Source: a virus. From it: 35,266 nucleotides of DNA. The DNA lies in IMG/VR virus record IMGVR_UViG_3300007540_000041, positions 1 to 35,266 of that record, one strand, 5' to 3'. This document shows positions 1-5,541 of the stretch, in pieces (position 1 is the stretch's first letter; every line of letters starts with the position of its first letter). Both the position numbers and the translations under genes were made by a program. The notes beneath the pieces were generated by a model. It made no database searches and was not told the origin of the DNA. It worked only from the letters and a program-made list of their open reading frames with translations.

Positions 1-30
1 TTAAATCGCGTCCACAAACTGAATAATTTC

Positions 31-40
31 CTATAAGGGA
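31..40 (+). promoter_or_regulatory. CTATAAGG-type motif 1 (candidate phage RNAP promoter)
   Basis: CTATAAGGGA is preceded by an A/T- and pyrimidine-rich stretch (AATAATTTC). It is one of six related motifs on the + strand within 540 bases. It resembles the CTATAGGGA start-site part of T7-type promoters, with one extra A. Promoter function is inferred. Confidence 0.4.
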
Positions 41-110
41 AAATATCAGTTCGGACCATTAATTACCACCCATACCACACATGACCATATATGCACACGC
101 GCACCCTCTG

Positions 111-120
111 CTATAAGGGT
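111..120 (+). promoter_or_regulatory. CTATAAGG-type motif 2
   Basis: CTATAAGGGT follows a pyrimidine-rich stretch (CACCCTCTG). It shares eight core bases with motif 1 in the same orientation. Promoter function is inferred. Confidence 0.4.
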
Positions 121-140
121 TTACCGATGGCCATAGCTAA

Positions 141-150
141 CTATAGGGAA
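141..150 (+). promoter_or_regulatory. CTATAGGGAA motif, variant 3
   Basis: The first nine bases equal the -6 to +3 part of the T7 consensus (CTATAGGGA). The upstream half does not match T7, and it lacks the pyrimidine run seen before the other copies. It overlaps a small ATAG/CTAT inverted repeat (about 134-145). Confidence 0.3.
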
Positions 151-224
151 ACATAGGGGAGCATAGGTGGGCAGAGTGGAGCACGTATGGAGACACATGA
201 AACCTTAATGATGACACATGAGAA

Positions 225-236
225 GGTCCCGGGACC
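225..236. repeat. 12-bp perfect palindrome
   Basis: GGTCCCGGGACC is a perfect palindrome in the leader region. It could bind a dimeric protein or be a chance restriction-like site. No other copy was seen in the window. Confidence 0.5.
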
Positions 237-408
237 ATTGATGGGCATTGATGAACACGTATGAACACGTATGATTATGATGGGACACGAGTGACTGTGT
301 GGACTGAAGGGTGCTAAGGGGTGCTAGTGGTTCTTGATGGGGGGTATGGTCCCTTTTTGAATCTTTATGCTCAATACCCATCCTGCCTGAAGATTTACAT
401 AATTTTCC

Positions 409-418
409 CTATAAGGGG
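409..418 (+). promoter_or_regulatory. CTATAAGG-type motif 4
   Basis: CTATAAGGGG follows AATTTTCC. This fits the shared pattern of an A/T and pyrimidine run, then CTATAAGG, then purines. It lies 34 bases before motif 5 in the same orientation. Confidence 0.4.
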
Positions 419-442
419 TTATAAAAACACATCTAACCTTTC

Positions 443-452
443 CTATAAGGAG
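443..452 (+). promoter_or_regulatory. CTATAAGG-type motif 5
   Basis: CTATAAGGAG follows AACCTTTC, again a pyrimidine run directly upstream. The last bases (AAGGAG) could also be read as a ribosome binding site, but no credible gene follows. Confidence 0.4.
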
Positions 453-560
453 TACACAATCCACACAGCCACTAATGCCCCACTAATACCCACGGGGGGT
501 ACTCCCATTTGTCATCTTGTTGTGTTATTCAATTCCACCTATAACACCGCCAAATTTTTG

Positions 561-570
561 CTATAAGAAA
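561..570 (+). promoter_or_regulatory. CTATAAGA motif, variant 6
   Basis: CTATAAGAAA follows CAAATTTTTG. It has seven of the eight core bases and the same T-rich upstream flank as motifs 1, 4 and 5. It is the weakest member at its 3' side. Confidence 0.3.
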
Positions 571-649
571 TTACAACTGCTCATTATTGATCATTAATGA
601 CCCTAAATGATACCAAAGTGATCGATATTGAGCATTTTACACACAGCCA

Positions 650-678
650 TTAGGGATCGCCTAGCGGCTCATAGTGCC
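650..678 (+). repeat. CTA-loop hairpin repeat, copy 1
   Basis: This copy has the pattern TTAGGG, a TCGC-CTA-GCGG hairpin, CTC and TAGTGCC. The stem is four pairs (657-660 with 664-667, including one T-G wobble) and the loop is CTA (661-663). The outer pairs are broken here, so this is the degenerate member of a family of three. Confidence 0.5.
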
Positions 679-712
679 TCCAGAGTGCTCCTCTATGGTA
701 TTCTTCTTGTGT

Positions 713-739
713 CTAAGGGGTCGTCTAACGACTCCATAG
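713..739 (+). repeat. CTA-loop hairpin repeat, copy 2
   Basis: GGGGTCGT (717-724) pairs with ACGACTCC (728-735) around the loop CTA (725-727). This gives eight pairs with one wobble. Relative to copy 3, two stem positions change on both sides with pairing kept (C-G to T-A, and T-G to T-A). That points to selection on the fold rather than the sequence. Confidence 0.55.
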
Positions 740-748
740 CGAAGCTAT
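736..748 (+). repeat. Short hairpin with 3-base GAA loop
   Basis: ATAGC (736-740) pairs perfectly with GCTAT (744-748) around a GAA loop, immediately after hairpin copy 2. Five-pair hairpins of this kind arise often by chance. It is listed because of its neighbours. Confidence 0.3.
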
Positions 749-778
749 TAGGGGGTCGCCTAGCGGCTCCTAGGTGCC
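748..778 (+). repeat. CTA-loop hairpin repeat, copy 3
   Basis: GGGGTCGC (752-759) pairs with GCGGCTCC (763-770) around the loop CTA (760-762), eight pairs with two wobbles. The flanks TTAGG and CCTAGG add further pairing. The repeat shares TCGCCTAGCGGCTC with copy 1 exactly. Confidence 0.55.
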
Positions 779-1007
779 ATAGGTGTTCACAGATAGACAC
801 AGATAGGGGATGGATATGGGTGGTACTCGTGGTCACATATGGTCACGAATGTCCCCTAGTGGGTTGTGTGTAGTTTCCTTAATACTTAAACGCGTAGGGA
901 GCCGAAGGCGACTGAAGCGAAGTGCGGTCTATTATCAAAAAATTTTTCTGCGCGTCGCGAAAGGTTAATAAATTGCAAACATATATGATCAGATTTGATC
1001 CGAAAAG

Positions 1008-1026
1008 AAATAAGTCTGGTTAAAGA
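1008..1026 (+). repeat. 19-bp element AAATAAGTCTGGTTAAAGA, copy 1
   Basis: An exact 19-bp sequence repeated at 1068-1086, sixty bases downstream, and again inside a gene at 7474-7492. This copy and the gene copy match exactly over 24 bases (1003-1026 with 7469-7492). It could be a phage promoter or a protein binding site. The function is not known. Confidence 0.6.
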
Positions 1027-1067
1027 TAGAACAATATATAGAAACCACCGCTAAAACCGGCGCGGTA

Positions 1068-1086
1068 AAATAAGTCTGGTTAAAGA
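1068..1086 (+). repeat. 19-bp element AAATAAGTCTGGTTAAAGA, copy 2
   Basis: Exact direct repeat of copy 1 in the same orientation. Its end lies 171 bases before the first late gene start at 1257. Confidence 0.6.
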
Positions 1087-1161
1087 AGAAGGCCGGGGTC
1101 CCTAATGCCTATTAATACCATTAATGCCATTAATGCCCTAGTGACTCACATGACACTAAGT

Positions 1162-1177
1162 ACCCCCCAGAAGGGGT
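1162..1177 (+). other. Small GC-rich hairpin ahead of the late operon
   Basis: ACCCC (1162-1166) can pair with GGGGT (1173-1177). No T-run follows, so it is not a standard terminator. It may structure the leader RNA. Confidence 0.25.
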
Positions 1178-1256
1178 CTCTTAGAGGGGTGTGTAGTAGT
1201 ATACCTACTTAAAACTAAAACAAAAACCTACTAACTACCAACAGAGGCAATCAATA

Positions 1257-1523
1257 ATGCTTCATGGAAAACTAACCCTTACTAGGAAGGACAATTCTCT
1301 CATGGAAAACTTAGCGCTATTCATTAAAGGTCTTATGGCTATTGGTATACTTAGTCTTGTGTTTGCTTCTATCTATATCTATAGAGTATGGACAAAAGAC
1401 ACCGACCGTAAAGTACGTATTGGGATAATGGGATTCTCTATTGAGCTCGGGCCAGCTACCGATGTCTCACATGAGCCTCCTATTACTGATTTATCCCCCA
1501 TAAAAGATGAAACTAAACACTAA
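1257..1523 (+). CDS. Small membrane protein, possible lysis accessory
   Basis: An 88-residue protein with one clear membrane segment at about residues 20-43 (LFIKGLMAIGILSLVF and following), then a charged tail of about 45 residues. Topology is probably N-terminus out or a signal anchor. I do not recognise the family. Its place 15 bases before a 3TM holin suggests a lysis role such as an antiholin, a second holin or an inner-membrane spanin-like protein, but nothing in the sequence proves this. The chosen ATG has AGAGG nine bases upstream. An internal ATG at 1302 with AGGAAGG upstream would give a 73-residue form beginning MENLALF, and is nearly as good a start. Confidence 0.6.
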   Translation: MLHGKLTLTRKDNSLMENLALFIKGLMAIGILSLVFASIYIYRVWTKDTDRKVRIGIMGFSIELGPATDVSHEPPITDLSPIKDETKH

Positions 1524-1538
1524 TCAAAGGACATATAT

Positions 1539-1967
1539 ATGTTATCTACTATATTTAAGTTCTTATCAGGTGACGCTATGGAATCCCTTGTTGGGTTGTT
1601 CAAAGATTATCAAGATAAGAAACTCACTAAAGAAGAACTCAAGTTTCGACTGGAAACATTTGAAGCGACAAATACACAAGAATTGAAACTTGCACAAATA
1701 GAACTAAACAAACAAGAGGCAGGACATAGCTCTATGTTTGTAGCAGGCTGGAGACCCTTCCTTGGTTGGGTATGCGGTCTAGGTTTTGCAATGAATTTTC
1801 TTGTGGCACCAGTCGGTACATTCATAGCGGCTTCCGCTGGCTACCCTGACGTAATATTTCCCCAAGCAGAGGTGTCTACAATGATGCCAATCTTGCTAGG
1901 TATGTTAGGACTAGGTGGCTATAGGACTTACGAGAAGACCGTAAACAAAGAACGTAATAAAATCTAG
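1539..1967 (+). CDS. Holin, GTA-type 3TM family
   Basis: A 142-residue protein resembling the 'holin of 3TMs, for gene-transfer release' family (GTA_holin_3TM). The first 65 residues are charged and helical. The rest holds the family pattern: AGWRPFLGW at about residues 67-75, hydrophobic stretches at about 72-98 and 112-130, and the ending GLGGYRTYEK. It would form pores in the inner membrane at the end of infection to release or activate an endolysin. No endolysin gene is visible in this window, so that gene must lie elsewhere. The gene follows a small membrane protein in the same direction and starts the late operon. Confidence 0.85.
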   Translation: MLSTIFKFLSGDAMESLVGLFKDYQDKKLTKEELKFRLETFEATNTQELKLAQIELNKQEAGHSSMFVAGWRPFLGWVCGLGFAMNFLVAPVGTFIAASAGYPDVIFPQAEVSTMMPILLGMLGLGGYRTYEKTVNKERNKI

Positions 1968-1977
1968 GAGAACTAAA

Positions 1978-2079
1978 ATGCCAAAAGGTCCCGGAACATA
2001 CGGTAAGAAAGTTGGTCGTCCCGCTAAAAAGAAGAAAGCGCCGATGAAGAAGCCAATGAAGACGCCCCGGAGGAAATAA
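1978..2079 (+). CDS. 33-residue basic mini-protein
   Basis: The ATG at 1978 follows AGGAG with good spacing. It encodes 33 residues starting MPKGPGTYGKKVGRP and ending in a lysine- and arginine-rich tail. About 40 percent of residues are lysine or arginine. Similar short GPGTYG-KVGRP peptides occur in many phages of aquatic bacteria near structural genes, from general knowledge. The role is unknown; nucleic-acid binding is plausible from charge alone. The stop overlaps the next start (TAATG), so the two are probably translationally coupled. Confidence 0.65.
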   Translation: MPKGPGTYGKKVGRPAKKKKAPMKKPMKTPRRK

Positions 2080-2258
2080 TGCCTGCCAAAAAGAAAACTA
2101 ACCTATTCGACAACATCCGTAAGAAAAGAGCGCGTATTAAAGCTGGCTCTGGTGAAAGGATGAAGCGAGCAGGAGAGAAAGGCAGGCCTACCAATAAGAC
2201 GCTTAAGAAAGCCGCCGCTGGCGCTAAGAAAAAGCGATCCTATAAAGGAAAGAAATAA
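2079..2258 (+). CDS. 59-residue basic mini-protein
   Basis: The start ATG overlaps the previous stop (TAATG at 2077-2081). The product is 59 residues and strongly basic. It contains KAGSGERMKRAGEKGRPT at residues 21-38, a pattern I recognise from small conserved phage proteins of unknown function. It has no membrane segment or cysteines. Its own stop overlaps the next start in the same TAATG manner, so 1978-2545 forms a tight chain of three basic proteins. Binding to packaged DNA or to RNA is only inferred from charge. Confidence 0.65.
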   Translation: MPAKKKTNLFDNIRKKRARIKAGSGERMKRAGEKGRPTNKTLKKAAAGAKKKRSYKGKK

Positions 2259-2545
2259 TGCCTAAAGAAAAAGACTCTCGACTAAAGCGTGTTGGTGTCT
2301 CTGGTTTTAACAAGCCAAAGAAAACCCCCGGTCACGCTACTAAGTCTCATGTTGTCGTAGCTAAAGAAGGTGACAAGATTAAGACTATTCGTTTTGGCCA
2401 GCAGAACACTAAAGGGTCACCGAAGAAGAAAGGTGAGTCTAAGTCAGATGCGGCAAGGCGTAAATCATTCAAGGCTCGTCATGCTAAGAACATCAAGAAA
2501 GGGAAAATGTCTGCGGCGTACTGGTCTGACCGTGTAAAATGGTAA
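2258..2545 (+). CDS. Basic conserved phage protein, unknown function
   Basis: 95 residues, very basic. The C-terminal half (KKGESKSDAARRKSFKARH and the ending KGKMSAAYWSDRVKW) matches a pattern I know from a family of small conserved phage proteins, probably DUF5872-like; the family name is from memory. The invariant-looking SFKARH, MSAAYW and VKW parts suggest a folded domain rather than a simple basic tail. It is coupled to the upstream mini-protein by a TAATG overlap and sits just before PhoH. It lacks a helix-turn-helix I can recognise, so I do not call it a small terminase subunit. Confidence 0.7.
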   Translation: MPKEKDSRLKRVGVSGFNKPKKTPGHATKSHVVVAKEGDKIKTIRFGQQNTKGSPKKKGESKSDAARRKSFKARHAKNIKKGKMSAAYWSDRVKW

Positions 2546-2561
2546 ATACTAAGGACAACTT

Positions 2562-3239
2562 ATGAAAGGTAAGACACGTAAAGCTAAACCTCGCGCACCC
2601 GTAGCTCCCTGTAAGCAGTTTAAACCGCAAACAGATAAGCAAGAAGACCTCGCAGTAGCATTCCATACTCATCAACTTGTTTGTGGCATCGGGGTGGCGG
2701 GTACCGGAAAGACGTATACTACGGGCATGGTTGCCGCTCGTATGCTTTTAGAAAAACGAATAGAACAGATTGTATTGACCCGACCTAATGTTCCAACAGG
2801 ACGGACACTCGGTTCGTTTCCCGGTACTGTTCAAGAAAAATTAGCACCGTGGCTTGCTCCTATTACCAATGTAATTAAGGCAGGATTAACCCCTGACACC
2901 TATGAACAAATGACAGATAGGGCAATTCTCATTCAGCCTCTCGAAACCATTCGTGGCATGTCTTTCGAAGACAGCTTCGTGATAGTAGATGAAGCTCAAA
3001 ACTTAACTTTAGAAGAAATCAAAGCACTATCAACTCGTATTGGTGAAGGTACCGTTATGGCATTGATTGGCGACCCTGCTCAGTCAGACGTCAAGAAAGG
3101 CAACGACCTCTCCCGATTTGTTGATATGTGTAATAATAATAGCATAGAAGTACCTTCCATCGAGTTCAGCGTTGATGACGTTGTACGCTCGGATATTTGT
3201 GGTGACCTTATTAGGATGTTCCACAAGGAAGGAATCTGA
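2562..3239 (+). CDS. phoH: PhoH-like P-loop ATPase
   Basis: 225 residues. Walker A is GVAGTGKT at residues 44-51, Walker B is VIVDEAQ at about 140-146, and GDPAQSD at about 170-176 fits the PhoH sensor region. RGMSF at 131-135 is also typical. Length and order match the PhoH ATPase domain without the extra nuclease or KH parts found in some bacterial forms. phoH genes are frequent in phages of aquatic bacteria. The biochemical role is unsettled, with RNA metabolism or helicase-type activity proposed. Here it lies between basic mini-proteins and the terminase, within the late operon. The ATG follows AAGGA. Confidence 0.92.
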   Translation: MKGKTRKAKPRAPVAPCKQFKPQTDKQEDLAVAFHTHQLVCGIGVAGTGKTYTTGMVAARMLLEKRIEQIVLTRPNVPTGRTLGSFPGTVQEKLAPWLAPITNVIKAGLTPDTYEQMTDRAILIQPLETIRGMSFEDSFVIVDEAQNLTLEEIKALSTRIGEGTVMALIGDPAQSDVKKGNDLSRFVDMCNNNSIEVPSIEFSVDDVVRSDICGDLIRMFHKEGI

Positions 3240-3254
3240 TAAATACAAAATTAC

Positions 3255-3274
3255 CCCCGCTGTAAAATGCGGGG
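3255..3274 (+). terminator. Hairpin between phoH and the endonuclease gene
   Basis: CCCCGC (3255-3260) pairs perfectly with GCGGGG (3269-3274) around an eight-base loop. The following sequence is T-rich but has no long T-run, so termination would be partial at best. Confidence 0.45.
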
Positions 3275-3301
3275 TTATACTTACATAAATAGGAGGTCCA
3301 G

Positions 3302-3955
3302 ATGGACTCATTTGTTTATTGCTGGACCAATCTAACCGATGAAAAGGTATACATTGGGTACCACAAAGGCGCAGAAGATGACGGATATGTCTGCTCATCA
3401 AGAAGCCAAGAATTCTGGGATGACTTTTACAATCCCGAAAAGGAATGGTCACGATCGATCATTGCTCATGGCACTAAGGGCGAGTGTCGCTCACTCGAAT
3501 CCGAAATGCTACACACATTATGGCAAGACCCTGAATGTTACAACTTATCTAACAATCATGGCGGCTTTACCGAAGGTGACATAGAAAAACATATCATTGC
3601 TATTAATTGTGATACCCTTAATATCTACGAATTTAAAGAAGATGATTCTTTAGAGGATCAAGGCTTTGACTCTACTATTGCTTACAGGCTTCTTTCTATG
3701 AAGGGATTAGGTACTCATAATGATTGCATTTTCTTATGGAAACCAGAGTATGTTAAAATGACTACCCCTGAACTCAAGAAGCATATAGTTCAGAAGACAA
3801 AGAATCGTTTTACAAGCTCAAAAGAATTAGAAATCGAAGGAATACTTTACCCTAACTCTGTAGTTGCTGGTGAAGCACTAGGCATCAAAGATCGCATGGT
3901 AAGATACCGTGTTGCTTCTACTTCTAAAAGATTTCAGGAGTGGAAACAATTATGA
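3302..3955 (+). CDS. GIY-YIG homing-endonuclease-like protein
   Basis: 217 residues. The N-terminus (YCW at 6-8, VYIG at 16-19) is the GIY-YIG nuclease core, followed by DDGYVCSS near 26-33 and a candidate metal-binding glutamate in LESEML (66 or 68). The C-terminus (about 178-215, with YPNSVVAGEALGIKDRMVRYR and FQEW) fits the NUMOD/helix-turn-helix DNA-binding repeat of phage homing endonucleases. The gene has a strong AGGAGG site and sits between phoH and the terminase, a typical place for a free-standing homing gene. Its stop overlaps the terminase start (ATGA). Homing activity is inferred; the arginine normally found in the core was not pinned down. Confidence 0.8.
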   Translation: MDSFVYCWTNLTDEKVYIGYHKGAEDDGYVCSSRSQEFWDDFYNPEKEWSRSIIAHGTKGECRSLESEMLHTLWQDPECYNLSNNHGGFTEGDIEKHIIAINCDTLNIYEFKEDDSLEDQGFDSTIAYRLLSMKGLGTHNDCIFLWKPEYVKMTTPELKKHIVQKTKNRFTSSKELEIEGILYPNSVVAGEALGIKDRMVRYRVASTSKRFQEWKQL

Positions 3956-5289
3956 TCACTATGCATCCCGGACAATCCGAAGTATTGCACGATTTATTCG
4001 TTAAGAAAACAAACAGATACGGCGTAGTCTGCGGTGGTCGAGGTTGGGGCAAATCCTATCTCGCGGCTACTGCGGCAATTCTCGCTGTACAAGAACTGGT
4101 AGCCTTACCTGCCAGTGTACCTAATAAAAATGTAGCTATTATTTGCCCTACATACCAGCAAGCAGTAGATATTTACTTCCCTTTGATCGCGTATCAAATG
4201 GGCATGGAAGAATACTGCGATAAGAGTTCACAACACTCAGGCACTTTTTGGTTCCCGAATAACGTTGTACTCAAGTTGTGGTCTTACGAGGCTTCACAGC
4301 GACTGCGAGGTAGCGGACAATACTTTGTAGTTTGTGATGAGGTAACTACTTGGCGTGGAGGAGGTTCAAGCTTGAAAGAAAGCTGGGAATCTGTTATTCA
4401 ACCTTGCGTAACAACTCGATGGTCTCCAGACCGAGCGAATGAGTACGGCGCAGTATCACCCGGTAGATCACTTATCATTTCTACTCCAAGGGGTAAAGAT
4501 TTCTTTTATGAAATGTTTAATTTCGAAGAAAGAGATAACCAATGGAAAAGCTACCATTTCACATACAGAGACTCCCCTTATCTAGACGCAAGCGAAATCG
4601 AACGTACTAAACACACTATTGACCACTTCCAGTTTAAGCGAGAATACGAAGCCTCTTTTGATGATTCAGGTAATAACGTATTTTACAACTTCAACAGGAG
4701 CCAACATGTTAGTAGAGATATCACCGAATTCATGGAAGGTGAGGATGTTCATATTGCTATTGATTTTAACGTTTCGATCATGGCCAGTTCAGTCTTCGCT
4801 CTTCGTGGGGGTCAACTCCACTTTATCGATGAATTCATGGGCCACCCCGATACGGAATCCTTGGCCAAGGCGATTGAAAAGAAGTATATACAAAAAGGAC
4901 ATAGAGTACAGTGCTATCCTGATCCATCGGGTCGCGCGAGAAAGTCATCAGCCGCTGTTGGTAGAACCGACTTCAGTATCCTAAACTCTTATGGTATACA
5001 GTGTAATGCGAGAAGCAAAGCGCCACCAATAGCAGATAGTGTACAAGCAGTAAACCGTATGCTTAAGCTTGGTGACGATTCAATCAATATGTATTTTCAT
5101 CCACGATGCAAACACACTATTAGATCTATGGAAAGAACCGTTTGGAGAGAAAATAACCCAGATAGTTTAACTGTAGATAAAAGCGAAGGTGTGGAACACT
5201 TTTCGGATGGCATTAGATATGCAACCGAGTACCTATTCCCAGTAAGGAGTGGTACAAAGTTTGTGTCGAAACAATCACATAATTTTTAG
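3952..5289 (+). CDS. terL: Terminase large subunit
   Basis: 445 residues from the ATG at 3952. This ATG overlaps the upstream stop (ATGA) and has AGGAG 11 bases before it. A GTG at 3940 would add four residues but lies within the ribosome-binding region. It is the DNA-packaging motor: Walker A GGRGWGKS at 28-35, Walker B VVCDE with D129 and E130. The C-terminal RNase H-like nuclease has acidic residues D271 (AIDFN), D324 (PDPSG) and D419 (FSDGIRY). All key residues appear present. The protein cuts concatemeric DNA and pumps it through the portal. No small terminase subunit is recognisable nearby. Confidence 0.95.
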   Translation: MITMHPGQSEVLHDLFVKKTNRYGVVCGGRGWGKSYLAATAAILAVQELVALPASVPNKNVAIICPTYQQAVDIYFPLIAYQMGMEEYCDKSSQHSGTFWFPNNVVLKLWSYEASQRLRGSGQYFVVCDEVTTWRGGGSSLKESWESVIQPCVTTRWSPDRANEYGAVSPGRSLIISTPRGKDFFYEMFNFEERDNQWKSYHFTYRDSPYLDASEIERTKHTIDHFQFKREYEASFDDSGNNVFYNFNRSQHVSRDITEFMEGEDVHIAIDFNVSIMASSVFALRGGQLHFIDEFMGHPDTESLAKAIEKKYIQKGHRVQCYPDPSGRARKSSAAVGRTDFSILNSYGIQCNARSKAPPIADSVQAVNRMLKLGDDSINMYFHPRCKHTIRSMERTVWRENNPDSLTVDKSEGVEHFSDGIRYATEYLFPVRSGTKFVSKQSHNF

Positions 5290-5400
5290 AACTTAGGATC
5301 TTAGGACTGTTATAGTTACAGCTTAAGGTGTCAGGAGGGTACTACCTTCGAGGCGATTCGCTACCGTACTCGTAAAGTGCCAATTATTACAGGAGGCCTC

Positions 5401-5541
5401 ATGGCTACTAAAAACGATGTAACTGGCGAGGCTATCAAGTCTCGTAATTCAACTCAACAATACCTTGACAATTGGGAAGCTATCTTTGGAAAGAAAGAAG
5501 CTAAACAAGAAGAAAAATCAAAGGACGAAGGAGATAAATAA
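5401..5541 (+). CDS. 46-residue mini-protein before the portal gene
   Basis: The ATG at 5401 follows a strong AGGAGG. It encodes 46 residues: MATKNDVTGEAIKSR, then a YLDNWEAIFGKK core and a charged tail. Short proteins with DVTG-IKS and IFGKK patterns lie next to portal genes in other phages, from general knowledge, with no known role. Its stop overlaps the portal start (TAATG), so the two are probably translationally coupled. The 110 bases between the terminase stop and this gene contain no other feature I can name. Confidence 0.7.
   Translation: MATKNDVTGEAIKSRNSTQQYLDNWEAIFGKKEAKQEEKSKDEGDK

Larger units (their letters stand above)
1..1256. other. Noncoding region rich in promoter-like motifs and short repeats
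   Basis: I find no convincing gene in this 1.25 kb. The two longest open frames (321-566 and 628-873, + strand) lack good ribosome binding sites, have unnatural composition and run across the repeated motifs. The region holds CTATAAGG-type motifs (31-570), a 12-bp palindrome (225-236), a tandem ATGAACACGT duplication (about 249-270), three hairpins with a CTA loop (650-770), a further small hairpin (736-748), tandem CACAGATAG units (about 789-808), two copies of a 19-bp element (1008-1026 and 1068-1086), and ATTAATGCC repeats (about 1110-1138). Its place directly upstream of the late operon suggests a control region, an origin, or a region near a genome end. The sequence alone does not decide between these. 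Confidence 0.7.

Noticed and set aside
321-566. 81-residue open frame in the leader
   Set aside because: No ribosome binding site, odd composition, and it runs through two CTATAAGG motifs; not supported as a gene.
628-873. 81-residue open frame in the leader
   Set aside because: It spans the three hairpin repeats, and its sequence reflects them; no ribosome site and no family resemblance.
3940-3951. GTG start for terL at 3940
   Set aside because: It would place the start on the ribosome binding site; the ATG at 3952 overlaps the upstream stop in the usual coupled form.
5300-5395. Possible tRNA or structured RNA before the mini-protein at 5401
   Set aside because: Some TTCGA and short inverted repeats are present, but no cloverleaf can be drawn.
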